Origin: Chara braunii
Lineage: Eukaryota; Streptophyta; Charophyceae; Charales; Characeae
Assembly: GCA_003427395.1 (NCBI GenBank)
Contig: BFEA01000586.1
Span: 560,386 to 592,008 of the forward strand
Direction of reading: 5' to 3'
Length of the DNA stretch: 31,623 nucleotides
A program made the translations under genes and the position numbers. The notes below the pieces were generated by a model. The model did not search any database. It had not been told where the DNA came from and saw only the letters and a list, made by a program, of their open reading frames with translations. This document shows, in pieces, positions 1 through 10,190 of this stretch. Numbering within the stretch: position 1 is the first letter of the stretch; every line of letters begins with the position of its first letter.

Positions 1-223
1 GACCGGCCCGATTGGATCCAGTCCGGTCCAACCGGCTGGTTGCCGATGCAGCCCTGTTGCAGGTAAAACCGCCAGTGCTCCTTTTTTTTTTTTTTTTGGC
101 TGGTGCCTCTCGCCTTTGTGGTCCGAAAGTGGGCAGGTCGCGGTGGGGGAACGGTTAAGTCCCACGGCGCGGTAATAGCTTAGGCCCATGACCGACTTTT
201 ACTTTTTTGGGGACCATTTCTCA

Positions 224-345
224 GTTTATGTGTGTCATCCGTGTGCAAAGACCATGCTAATTTTCTGGAAAAGTTCATTTGTCAATTTAATATTTATGTG
301 TGTCATCCATTTGCAAAAACCATGTTCTCACGTGAACATGGTCTG
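224..345. repeat. 69-bp tandem duplication ending in a short hairpin
   Basis: The string ttatgtgtgtcatcc occurs at 225 and again at 294, each time followed after a few bases by a similar gcaaa(g/a)accatg stretch, so this is a decayed two-unit tandem repeat. The second unit runs into an inverted repeat, accatgttc at 319-327 and gaacatggt at 334-342, with a six-base loop. No coding signal is seen here; the short ORF across it is not recognisable. Confidence 0.6.
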
Positions 346-463
346 GCTGCTACGAGGCTCCCCGTATGCCTACAATTAGGAGTAGTGGGGTAGGTAAGAA
401 ATGTGAGGTGAAATTGAGAGAAGAATGTAGTTTTTCTTTAAAAAAAAAATAATAATAATTATT

Positions 464-729
464 GGGAAAAGTTATACAACCCGATAAAACCTTCGTGTTC
501 ATATCCCCTAAATGGGGCAAAAAGTATCGCTGGCCCCAAAATGACTTTTCAAGTTTTCGTGCCATTTTTGCACCCTGTAAAACACTTTCGCGCCATTTTT
601 GCACAGCAGCGGGCGTTAGGGTGCAAACAAACAAGAAAAGTCATTTTGGGGCTTTACGACACTTTTTGGCCCGTTTGGGGGGAATGAATACCAAGGTTTC
701 GTCATGGGTAGGTTTTATAACTTTTCCCC
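464..729. mobile_element. Hairpin MITE-like element, copy 1
   Basis: The two ends are inverted copies of each other: gggaaaagttata at the left and the complement ending acttttcccc at the right. The similarity continues inwards for about 90 bases on each side (ccccaaaatgactttt near 535 and aaaagtcattttgggg near 635), so almost the whole 266-bp unit can fold on itself. It is flanked by taattatt (456-463) and taattttt (730-737), an 8-bp duplication with one mismatch. An 8-bp duplication is typical of hAT-type (also P-type) transposition. No transposase is encoded, so it would be non-autonomous. A related copy lies at 1451-1699. Confidence 0.85.
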
Positions 730-1450
730 TAATTTTTTTTCCCTATTGCTCCAATTAAACCACTAGTACTTGGACCTTGTCGGATAAATCTGGGCGCTTC
801 TGTAGTGGCCCGTACGCTTCCTAAAATCGTGGCTTGTTAACGGCCCATAACGGGTACAACTTTAGGAAGTACTTGTGGTTTAAGCGATGTCCCAAAGGAC
901 ACATACTACACTTGATCTTTTCCGGCAAGTCACAATTTTACAAAAGTTTACAAGATACAATACATTGTATACATACTATAGGCTTCCGCACAACCTTGCT
1001 TTCTTCCTTAGGAAGGATCGAGCTTCAGTTAAGCCCAGACTTCAAAACCAACCCACCTCATTAATAAGAACTCTGACCCTTTATAAGAAATATGCCTAAA
1101 ACGCAGGGGTTGATCTCGCTCCTTGTAGGCGAGGCACTTTTGGGCATATTTTCGGATTCCTCTATTTTCCTCGCACGGTGGAGGCGGCCCTGTTTTTATT
1201 TCCATGATGTGGAAACATCATCTAACATGGCAGCGTGCACGCTATTGCTGTTGTTCTTTTCAAACTTCAAAGTGAAAAGGCAAGGACTTCATACCTTGCA
1301 CCAAAAAGGAGGCATGTGGGCGGGCGGCCTCCACCTTTCATGCTTCTTTTTGGTTCTTTTGAAAATGAAGTGATATGGGACCTCAGCCCCTCAACCCCAT
1401 AACAACCGCTCCGGCTTCATACAGGGAGCTGCCAGATAAATCATTATGAT
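730..1450. other. Unassigned DNA between two MITE-like copies
   Basis: I see no gene. A small hairpin is present near 1200 (ccatgatgtggaaacatcat). The phrase gatcgagcttcagttaagcc near 1017 is similar to gatcgactttcggttgagcc near 1789, just beyond the second element, so part of this flank may itself be duplicated. The short ORFs here have no recognisable domain. Confidence 0.5.
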
Positions 1451-1699
1451 GGGGAAAGTTATAAAACCTCCCCACGAGGAAACGGTTGTATTCGTATTGC
1501 ATGTCCCAAAATGACTTTTGGCGTCCTTTTCAGACCCTGTAAAACACTTTCCTGACATTTTTGCACAGCGGGCGTTACCAGCCCAGCTAGGGTGCAAAAA
1601 TGGCATGAAAAGTCATTTTGGGGCCAGCGACGCCTTTTTCCCGATTGAGGATAACAAATACAAACGGTAACCTCGCAGGGAGGTTCTATAACTTTTCCC
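1451..1699. mobile_element. Hairpin MITE-like element, copy 2
   Basis: This is a 249-bp relative of the element at 464-729, with the same termini (ggggaaagttataaaacc at the left; complement ending ataacttttccc at the right) and the same internal landmarks (caaaatgacttttggcg, ccctgtaaaacactttc, gcgggcgtta). It is flanked by attatgat (1443-1450) and attacgat (1700-1707), again an 8-bp target duplication with one mismatch. The two copies have different target sequences, so they are independent insertions rather than a segmental duplication. Divergence between the copies is considerable, which suggests an old family. Confidence 0.85.
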
Positions 1700-1829
1700 A
1701 TTACGATTTATATGAGGGATATATTCAGGTCTACTACCTATGTGCTTGGAAGCTAAATTTGAAAGGATTGATTACTTACCTAAGAAAGATCGACTTTCGG
1801 TTGAGCCACACACAATGATCCTTCTCTCA

Positions 1830-2118
1830 CAACCTTCGGGTGTTTATACTTCATTCAAAACCGAATTGCAGAGGAGGAGGAGGTGGGGGAGGTGGAGGAG
1901 GAGGAGGAGGAGGATGGATGAAGATGAGGAGTAAACAACCTTCGGGTACCTATATGTTGTTCAAAACGGAATGAGGAGGAGGAGGAGGAGGATGGATGAA
2001 GATCAGGAGTAGGAGAAGGATGAATGAGGAGGAGGGGGAAAGGATGATGGATGAGGATGAAGAGTAGGAGAGGGATGAAGGAGGAGGAGCAGGAGGAGGA
2101 GGAGGAGGATGGGAGGAT
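1830..2118. repeat. Purine-rich GGA/GAT repeat, partly duplicated
   Basis: The top strand is nearly pure purine, built from gag/gga triplets mixed with atggatgaagatgagg phrases. The phrase acaaccttcgggt, followed by a short stretch ending in ttcaaaac, occurs just before the first purine run (1830) and again at 1935, so the flank-plus-repeat unit of about 105 bp has been duplicated. The opposite strand reads as serine/proline-rich ORFs, which are products of the repeat and not genes. Confidence 0.8.
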
Positions 2119-2380
2119 GAAGAGGACAAGAAGCAAAATAGCAAGATAAGGACCACCATGGACTGCGTGGGGAGTGCTTGCGCGTGCGGGTAGCACGGCA
2201 GCTAACTGTGCAGTGCAGGACTTGAATGTGCCTGATTCGTCATCGTGGCTGCTCCGCGGATGTACCTGCCTGCAATTACAAACCGACTTGGATGTAATTG
2301 CGTTTAGATACATTCGCATCTAATTTTCCACCATACTCATCGTGTGTCTTTCTCTCTCCTTTGCCATTGATCGTCATTAC

Positions 2381-2420
2381 TCACACACGCGCACACACAC
2401 CCAAACACACACACATCCAC
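2381..2420. repeat. Imperfect CA microsatellite
   Basis: An interrupted (CA)n tract (cacacacgcgcacacacac followed by caaacacacacacatccac). A long plus-strand ORF crosses it (2298-2924) but has no recognisable domain. Confidence 0.85.
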
Positions 2421-4299
2421 ATGCAATTTCACACATGGGCCAAGATCGGCATGGCACTTATGGCGGGTTGGAGCGAGCCGCATCAGGGGAATGAACAAAC
2501 TTCCACGGCTCAGGAACACGTTTTGCAGCTTCCGCTTGCTCACGCATTGTGTTGTCAAAACGACAACAGAATATGGCAGTGTACCTTTCCATGCTCTAAT
2601 AGACGGTTGGTCTCGTTTTGCATACTTGGTGAGTCGCGGTGTGAACCTTGCCACAACCGACATCTTTTCATGCGTGGTGGCGGTCCAAGACTGTGTGGTG
2701 GACTGAGACCGCTTGGCAGGCCTCTCCCGTTTTCCTCCCTGATCCTCCGAGGCAGCGCATGCAAAACTCCACACCCGTTTTTTCTTGGGCCTAGCAGGAG
2801 CGTCACGGGAGCACCTCTTCAACTTTTAAGATTCAGGACCCCGCCAAAGAAGCCGATTTATAGCCTTGGACACAATTTTGCAAGCATGAACACTAGGTTC
2901 AGAAAAAGAGGGAGCAATTGGTAATTTGGTATCCACTAGATGATATTATTGTGCTTTGGTAGCCGAACCCGAGTTTCATAAAACTTGCCGTTGCAAACCG
3001 TCAGAACCTCATGTTTTGACCTTTCATCAACCTCAAACCCTTCGTTCTCCTAAAACAGATTCGAAAGAGAATTATTGTAAATAATAAAACAACAACCCAA
3101 TGTGTCGCCTATGTTGTGATGTATAGGCGCCACAACCAAACGATCCAAACACTTTTTCCATTTCGTTGCCACTTCTTCATAGCGAGGTTCACCTTGCCTT
3201 CAACTGACAAAGCGGGAAAAAACCATTTTTAGAGGTAACAACCCTTCATCAATGCGCAACATATAAGACAATCCTTCTCCAAGTGCCCTTTTAATCCTAC
3301 CAATGAACGGATTTCGGGACGGGCACAAAATGTTTTTAGAATTCCTTCGAGATGAGGAAAGGTTAGGAAGCTCAGAAAAATGAAAGAGATATGACCTTCA
3401 TCATATCGAGTTGCAGACGTCTTTGCATGAACACACCTCCGAAGATATTGTAGCGAAAACCCTGTGGTAGTGCACGAATCCCCCACCGACTTGTTGCTAG
3501 TCCCAACCACCTTAAGTGACTTCAAGTCTTTATATAAGAAAATATACAAGTAAGTTATTAGTCAATCATCTCCTAATTACTACCTTGGTCAAATTTAAAA
3601 AAAATAATTTGCAGATTTGGTCATCGAACGTCACTTCTATGATACTCAGAGTTGAACGTTGAAAACCCACAAACAAATATTAGCACTCTACCTACTACAC
3701 CCTTGTAAATTGATAGATATTCATCCTTTTGAAACGTTTCAATTAATTTATACAACTTGATTAAGTTGTGAGTCTTGTGAACCGGCTTTATAAAGCCCGA
3801 CCTTTGGAACTTCAAGCAGGGTATGAAGTATGTTGCGCCTTAGTCCATTCATATAATTTTTCTTACACAAAAGCATGACATGAAAAACACCATCTTCATA
3901 AGGTCAAATTTAATATTTTTCATCAAAAATATTTTATTACAAAACTCCACAACAGACCCGCCAAACAGTCTTTCAATTCTTCCCCAAGAATCCAAAAAGT
4001 ATGCCCCACTAGTAATGAGAAGGTGCACAACAAACCACATTATCAGCTAATTTAGTGAGAATCTCGGTAATTGAGAAGGATAGGGAGAGGATTACCCGTG
4101 ATTCAGAGATAAGTTTGGAGAAAGGAGAAGTATCCCAACATTCAATCTTGTAGTTGTCACAATGCGCTTATTTCTACATTGGCAGGAAGGACATTCCCTC
4201 CTTCCCTTGTTTATATGCAGGGCTTCCTTCTCATGACATCATTGAGCGCAGATGACCATCCAAAAGTCAAATATTTATCCACCCTCTAAATTTCATCAC
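2421..4299. other. AT-rich unassigned DNA
   Basis: No coding region is recognisable on either strand. The longest open stretches on both strands around 2300-2900 overlap each other, have no domain, and span a CA tract. From about 2930 onward the sequence is AT-rich, apparently single-copy within this window, with stops in all frames at normal density. Introns of a divergent gene cannot be excluded. Confidence 0.4.
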
Positions 4300-4604
4300 C
4301 CATTAAGAAGGCAATAGAAATAGCAACATAGCTTAGCCAACCATTTCATCAAAACCATCGTCTAGTCTTGTGTTTCCTACTAATATTAGATTGGATAGAT
4401 TTTTTACTATGTCTATCCTCCAAACCTTATCACCCATCATAGCTAAACCAGTCATTACATGAAAACCATCGTCTCATCATATGATTCCTACCAATATTAG
4501 GCTGGATAAATCTTTTAATATGTCTATCTCATCGCAACTTTAACCGACGGGTAGCATCCTGTAATTCCTATCAATATTAGGCTAGATAAATCCTTTAATA
4601 TATC
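4300..4604. repeat. Degenerate tandem repeat, about 80-110 bp per unit
   Basis: A core resembling aatattaggctggataaatc followed by (t)n and atgtctatc recurs near 4383, 4494 and 4572. In the first two units it is preceded by a shared upstream part with aaaaccatcgtct (near 4352 and 4462) and atcacccat (near 4299 and 4430). Units are diverged and the third is incomplete. Confidence 0.65.
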
Positions 4605-5350
4605 GCCTTGAACCGGAGAGATAGGAATGTGTAACACATGGACTGACCCAACCACACATATCAGTACAACTACTTAAATTCTTATAATCTTTCCAGCAAC
4701 TTATAAATTTGTCACTCCATTGTCGCATTCTGAGACATGCAAGCATCAAAATCGGGAAGCGTATAAGTTGATAAATCTCCATCTCATACTTTCCTTGGCA
4801 TCCCTCTTTTCATTTTCATGTTTGTAGCTGCTCCAGGTGACACCAGGTTGCAGGGAGGTTAATAAATGATTAAGAGAAGTTATCCTCTTGATATTCTTCC
4901 TCAGATTGCTCGTCCTCCTTATCCTCGTCGTAAGCCCCGACCACACACAGTCTAGCTAGCGCCGCAGTAGTGATATTCTTATTTATATACTTGATGTGAT
5001 CATTCTTGCACAACTTGTCCAGCTCGTGCTTGCTTTCGTGCATACGTACATCAATCAGGTCCTCAATGTATCGTATCCTTTAACGAGTATCCATCGTCGA
5101 GAAAGGCCTGTGGCAACCTGCGCACCGGGGCAAAGTTGCAAGCAGTCGGCCAATCACGTACATTGACGGTCAAGGAGTGGCCCAAGGCTGTTTCTAACGA
5201 AATGTTAAAACTTTTTAGCCAATGTAGTAATGTTAGGTGTTCAAGTCTCACAAGATGAGCGTCAATGAGTTTAAATATCTTGCAAGATGAGGCGCCAGAT
5301 AGTAGGGCACATTGTTTTCGCAACCTTATGACTTTCAACCTCCCCGATTC
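4605..5350. other. Unassigned DNA
   Basis: No gene recognised. Minus-strand ORFs of 60-90 codons overlap in different frames near 4750-5340 and share no recognisable motif. Confidence 0.35.
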
Positions 5351-5352
5351 GC

Positions 5353-5537
5353 AGTTTTATTTTTGTTTCAAAATCATAATGCGAAAAAACAACTATGTTC
5401 AATTTTGTTTTTTTTTCGAAATCATTATGCGAAAAAAAACTATGTCCCCAATTTGTCGCGTTTTGTTTTTGTTTGAAAAAACAAAATGCAAAAAACGACA
5501 CATATGCACCCACCTCCCCACCCACCCACCCACCCAC
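5353..5537. repeat. Short AT-rich tandem repeat followed by a CCCA tract
   Basis: Three decayed units of about 45-57 bp, each with ttttgttttt, then (c/g)aaa, then at(c/t)atgcgaaaaaa(c)aactatg, occupy 5353-5490. They are followed at 5508-5537 by a (CCCA)n simple repeat. Nothing coding is seen. Confidence 0.65.
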
Positions 5538-6263
5538 GCACTGACGTACAAATTGAGAAAACTGATCGCCTGGTGAGATAACCGTTGAGGTCGACTGGGT
5601 CCCTATGTGATTTTGGGGACCGTTTTTTTTTTTTTTTTGCCGGTGTCTAGCAGCTAGCACGTCAAGATGTGTCCATGCATATACAAAACCTAGCCTTGCA
5701 CAGCGTAGAAAATCGGTCGAATGTAATAAATCAAAAATGCATCTCATTATCGCCACGACGCATTTTACAACTACAATAATTTTATTTTTTATTTATATTT
5801 TCCGCGGAAACAACGCAACGAAATTTACAAGTCCTAAAATTGTCAGAGGTGTTCCTATATTCTTCTGAGCTTGACAATCACCAAAGGTGCAAGTCTTTTT
5901 CCGTTGGACGACACATGGCATAGTGACGAAAAAAAAAAGCGTCAAATTGGTGTGACGATTATTTCACAGTCAAAATGATATTTTATGAATATTTTAATAT
6001 TCTTCCTAAAAAGACCAAAACGAAGTTTGTAGGCTCAACAATTGTGAGTTTTTTTCATGCATTTTCTGAACATGAAAAATCAGTAAGGTTGCAATACTTT
6101 TCCCTTGGTTGGCAGGTAAGAGAGTGATAAGAATGGTAAATGCGTCTCAACACCGCGGCAATTGTTTCACGAAATGAATTTTTTTAATTTCACTGTCAAA
6201 AAGGATTTGAGTCTGACGTGAGAACCCCATGCGCAACTTGAAAAATAAAAAAAATGTACACTC
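5538..6263. other. AT-rich unassigned DNA with homopolymer runs
   Basis: Contains a run of about 17 T at 5622 and several A/T homopolymers. There is no recognisable gene or RNA. The segment ends in the presumed target-site sequence of the family Y element that follows. Confidence 0.4.
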
Positions 6264-6274
6264 CTAATTTCCTA

Positions 6275-6533
6275 AGCTACGAGAGTGTCCTTGGGCCACT
6301 TGCTTGGCCGGGCGAAAAAAAACCTTTTTTTTTTTACTTTTTTTTAAAAAAAAATATCAAAAAGAATTTTCATGTGACCCCGAGGCAAAAGTTGTTCAGT
6401 GTATTTTTTTTTCATAACACAGTTTAATTTCAAATTTGCTTTTTTTTTTTTTTGCTTGGACTTGGTCTCTACCTTGCACGACCAGGCCGTCTGAGAAAAT
6501 AGGGTGACCCTGGCGGCCCGGCTGGTAGCTGAG
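6275..6533. mobile_element. Small TIR element, family Y, copy 1
   Basis: The left end reads agctacgagagtgtccttgg and the right end, complemented, reads agctaccagccgggccgcc, giving short diverged terminal inverted repeats. The flanks ctaatttccta (6264-6274) and ctaatttcta (6534-6543) look like a target duplication of about 10 bp. The centre is A/T homopolymer plus a phrase shared with copy 2 (tgtgaccccgaggcaaaagttgtt here; tgtgacccagagacaaaagttgtt there). No protein is encoded. A 9-11 bp duplication would fit Mutator-like elements, but this is inference from one site. Confidence 0.6.
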
Positions 6534-6675
6534 CTAATTTCTATATTATGCAAAAACTAAACTGAACAATTTTGCCTCAGGATCACATCGAAATTCTTCA
6601 CCATATTTAAAATAACACATACATCATTTTTTTTAATTTTTTTTTCATCTTTCGTTAGAATGACTGAACAAATCC

Positions 6676-6744
6676 CCAAGGGATCCCCTACGCTCGGGCG
6701 TTCATATTCATGTGTTTGGCCCGTTCTGAACGCTGGTCAATCTG
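6676..6744 (+). mobile_element. Family X right-end fragment
   Basis: Matches the right-hand terminus of the family X element (gggatcccctacgctcgggcg ... ccgttctgaacgctggtca, ending in ctg). It lies immediately left of a TA run and the left end of the next X copy. Only the terminus is present here. Confidence 0.6.
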
Positions 6745-6754
6745 TATATATATA

Positions 6755-8075
6755 CAGGGTTACCATTCTGTACGTACGGAGGCCCGTAGGCGGACCTCCG
6801 TACGTTCGGGCGTTCGAGGTCCCGTTCGGGGACTGAACCTGCCCCCGCCAAAAATTATTTCGACACCTAAACATAATTGTTTTTTTTTCGAATTGTTTTT
6901 TTTTTCATTTCCTATCATATTAACTACATGCCTAAAAATTTTGAAGTCATTTGTCTAATTAAAAAAAAAAAATCTTCAAAGATGGAGGTGTCAAAACGTG
7001 CTCGCTCACTCATAATTTTTTTTAATCTTTTTACTTTTTTTTTTTTTTTTTTTTCGGAGCCTATATAATTTTATTTGTTTTGAAACTTTTTTCATGAGTT
7101 TTTAATTATCTGAAATACACACACATAAATTTTTAGGTTATTTAGCGATGCCAAAAAAAAAAAAAAAATCGCCAAAGATTGGGGGGTCAAAAACAGACTT
7201 GCGCACTTACTGATTTGAATTTTTTTCATTTATTTTTTTATTATTATTTTTATTTTTCGTATTTTCTTTTGATTTCGAATTTGGTAAGGAATTTGGATGT
7301 AATGCTCAGGCAAATGTTGTTTATTTTATTTTTCTTCACAACATAATTGTTTTCGAACTTTTATTTTACGTACGGGCGTTCGGGGTCTCGTTCGGGATCC
7401 GAACTTGATTGTTTACCACGTACGGGCGTTCGGCCCCCGCCAAAAAACCGTTCGGGGCCTAAAAATAAGTTTTTTTTCTGAATTTTGTTTAGTGAGTTCC
7501 CCGTGATGTGAGATACGTGCCTATAAATGTTCAAGTTATTTTGCTAAGCCAAACAAAACTTAAAAATTTTCAAAGATGGCGGTGTCAAAATGTGCTCGCC
7601 CACTTACTATTTTTTTTTATTATTATTTTTTACTTTATTTTCACTTAATTGCGGTGGCAAAAAAAAAAAAAAACAGTATTTTTTGAAACTTTTTTAACGA
7701 GTTTTGTATTATGTGAAGTACACATCTATAAATTTTCATGGCATTTGGATGTACCAAACAAAAATGAAAAATCGTCAAATATCGTGGTGTCGAAAACGTG
7801 CTCGCTCACTCATTAATTTTTTTTCTCTTTTTATTTTTATTTTTTTATTTTTTATTTTTATTATTATTATTTTATTTTATTTTTTTCCAATTTGGTAAGA
7901 AATTTGGATGTAATGCTCAGGCAAATGTTGTTTATTTTATTATTCTTCATAACATAACTTCTTTTTTTTTTTGTCTATGTTCGGCCCGAACGGTCAAACG
8001 CATTCTTAAGGGGTCCTCTACGTTCAGGCGTTCGGGGCTTGTACGTTCTGCCCGTTCCGAATGTCGGTTACCCTG
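6755..8075 (+). mobile_element. Family X TIR element, complete, possibly dimeric
   Basis: Starts with cagggttacc at 6755-6764 and ends with ggttaccctg at 8066-8075, terminal inverted repeats matching at 9 of 10 bases. TA dinucleotide repeats sit directly outside both ends. GC-rich subterminal stretches are built from repeated GTTCGGG/CGTACGGG phrases, while the core is very AT-rich. A 35-bp motif (caaagatggcggtgtcaaaa then gtgctcgc(c/t)cac) occurs four times, near 6977, 7172, 7571 and 7777. A second set of GC-rich end-like sequence at 7368-7445 suggests two element bodies fused head to tail. No transposase ORF is visible, so it is non-autonomous. Superfamily is not assigned. Confidence 0.75.
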
Positions 8076-8101
8076 TATATATATATGTGATGATATATAT
8101 G

Positions 8102-8285
8102 CAGGGCCACCGTCCCGTACGTACGGAGGTCCCCAGGCCAACCTCTGTACGTACAGGCGTTCAGCGTCCCGTACGGGGTCCGAACCCAATGGCTTCGGGC
8201 CCCACCAAAAAATTATTTCGGGGCCTAAAAATATTTTTTTTCCTCTATGTTTTTTTGTGAGTTCTTTATGACGTGAGCTGCGTAG
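8102..8285 (+). mobile_element. Family X left end, truncated copy
   Basis: Begins cagggccaccgtcccgtacg, directly after a TA-rich spacer (8076-8101) that follows the end of the previous copy. It then repeats the left-end landmarks (gtacgtacggaggtcc, aattatttcggggcctaaaa). Similarity stops near gacgtgagctgcg (about 8285), where an unrelated GC-rich segment starts. The copy is therefore truncated, or interrupted by that segment. Confidence 0.7.
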
Positions 8286-9150
8286 GACGGCGAATGTTGT
8301 CGAGCGCACGTCCCCGCAAGCGAGGTGACCTTCCCGACCGCGTCACGCAGGATTTGGAAGGACTTAAGTCGTAGAGCGTTGCCGCTCCGGCCAAGTGCGC
8401 CAGCCATACCTCTCGCGAACCCCTACGACAGGATAGGGTCACGTGAGGTACAACTTACCTCCACCTGCGGGAGCTGTCACCATCCCTTAGATGGGCGTAT
8501 ACCCGCCGAGCTACCAGTCCACAGTACGAAAGTTTTTTTATGCAATCGCAGAGGTGGACCAGTCGAGGGCGTTTTCCCGTACGCTGTAGCATAGAGGGTA
8601 CGTGCGGTTCCACACCTTTATCAGACTCGTATGCAAGCCGACGTACTGGGGTCTGAACTCCCAAGCGTGACTCGTCGCCGGTCGACTAGGCCGCATCCTT
8701 GTTACCACGCGTTACACCCACCAGAATAAAAGTCAGATCAATCACACAAAACAAAAAACACTCTTAGTCCCTTTAGTATCCAACCCATAACCTTTTGATA
8801 CAGAAATCGGTTAGGTATCGCGCGCGTGTCTTAATATAAGACCGCGCGGATGCAAGGCGTTCTCATATCCACTAGCCATGGAAGCATTCGCAAGCAGTCG
8901 CAATTATGGCGTACTATGTAGTACCCATAACCGCGCGGTCCTCGATGGTCTCGAGGGTTGCGTTGGACACTCAAGTGTCAGCTGACACACGCCTTGAGGG
9001 GTTAATCTCTCGACGCTAGACAACCGCCAAGGCGGTTGAGAACCACACCCTCTTCTGCACCCTACGGAGAGTGGGTGGTACACATGTTCCGACCTGTGAT
9101 GGCAGTCAACCCTTATGACCATGGAGCCAAACTCCATCATCCAGGGTCTT
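8286..9150. other. GC-rich, hairpin-dense unassigned segment
   Basis: Clearly richer in G+C than its neighbours, with several short perfect or near-perfect inverted repeats in a row: gacactcaagtgtc (8968), gtcagctgac (8978), accgccaaggcggt (9023), ggagccaaactcc (9123), and the pair gcgcgcgtgtctta / taagaccgcgcg near 8820. A minus-strand ORF at 8225-8407 crosses the border with the X element and is not recognised. The minus-strand phrase tggtagctcggcggg near 8510 resembles a tRNA A box, but no B box lies at a suitable distance. It might be a structured RNA, a retroelement LTR or spacer DNA; I cannot decide. Confidence 0.4.
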
Positions 9151-9890
9151 AAGAGAGGTCAAGGGGTTTGACTTTGACAACTGTCACGGACATCAACGTC
9201 CAACTATAAAAATTAATAAGCAAAATCACCCAGTAAATAAGTAGGCATCCCAATACCCATATTAATTCATAACTCGAGATAAATAAAAGAGGGGAAAAAA
9301 ACCCATCACGTATGTAGATCGTGCAACACATGGTTGTTATTCTCAGTGCCTTCAAAGTAAAACTCGTAAACCAAGCTCCAAAATACTAACCTGCATAAAA
9401 CACACACACATACGACAGCCACATTGCCATGCACCAATGTGGTCAACTTTACTACTCCCTGTAACTCACACCATGCCTCACACGCTCATGCCCCAACCAT
9501 TGTCAAACTTTCCATAAAAAATCATCAATTCTTTATAATGATCATTAAAATAAGTTTGGTTAAGACCTTCAAACAAACATAACAAATCTCAGGGCTAAGG
9601 CATCAAGCTGAGGTACAGGTGTAAGCAAAGTTGTGTCGTGAGCCGACAAGTCGACAATCAACCAACCGATCTGTTATCAAAGATAACAAAAGATGATCCT
9701 CATAGGACCGAGTTGAACTAGTCAGATCTTGAATCAAAAACGGCCAAGAATGACCTATTACAGAACACAGACCAAATCCGAAATACTTGAACTTTAAGTG
9801 TACGGAGAATAAATCTTCATATCACATCTTACTCAAAATTTCGTAAGACTATATCTTAAATTTATCCCTCCAAAGAGGCAATTAATAAGG
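9151..9890. other. AT-rich unassigned DNA
   Basis: No gene recognised. The end contains a small tandem duplication of ggcaattaat at about 9877-9898, right where the retroelement copy begins. Confidence 0.4.
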
Positions 9891-9954
9891 CAATTAATAT
9901 TCCTCACACAGTTCGTCAAACAATTAGCATCCACATCGCGCAATGAGGGAGGAC

Positions 9955-10024
9955 GAAGAGAGAAGAGAAGAAGAAGAAGAAGATGAAGGAAGAAGAAAAG
10001 GAAGAAGAAAAGAAAGAAGAAGAA
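9955..10024. repeat. GAA-rich simple repeat
   Basis: Imperfect (GAA)n tract inside the retroelement. The corresponding place in the second copy (about 23980-24064) has the same tract enlarged by a run of about 20 A. Confidence 0.85.
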
Positions 10025-10143
10025 GTAAAAACACACATGTCACACTGTCCGCACGATATCCGAAAAATATATCGTTGTTAACCCAAACGCGACAATAGTC
10101 ATAAGAATAAAACTTCGAAAACTGGCTATGGACTTCGGCGTGC

Positions 10144-10190
10144 GACACTACATGTTTCGGTCGGTCGTCGTACCGGCTTCTTCAGGGGTC
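10144..10190 (-). ncRNA. Hammerhead-ribozyme-like motif, copy 1
   Basis: Read on the minus strand, the order is: stem I strand GACCC, core CUGAAGA, a stem II made of AGCCGGU and ACCGACC closing a six-base loop, core GAAA, a tiny stem III (C-AU-G after A15.1, closing on U16.1), a GUA cleavage triplet, and stem I return strand GUGUC. All invariant hammerhead core positions (CUGANGA, GAA, A15.1-U16.1, H17) are present. Weak points: one mismatch in stem I (C opposite U), an A opposite C at the base of stem II, and one A-C mismatch inside it. Very short stem III hammerheads are known from Penelope-like elements, normally in the sense of the RT. Here the motif is antisense to the RT. Activity is unproven. 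Confidence 0.45.

Noticed and set aside
1855-2319. Ser/Pro-rich minus-strand ORF
   Set aside because: It reads through the GGA/GAT simple repeat; the low complexity explains its length.
2298-2924. 208-codon plus-strand ORF
   Set aside because: It crosses a CA microsatellite, overlaps a 161-codon ORF on the other strand, and has no recognisable domain. Composition looks like chance openness.
8480-8560. tRNA-like A box on the minus strand
   Set aside because: No B box at a suitable distance; the rest does not fold into a cloverleaf by eye.
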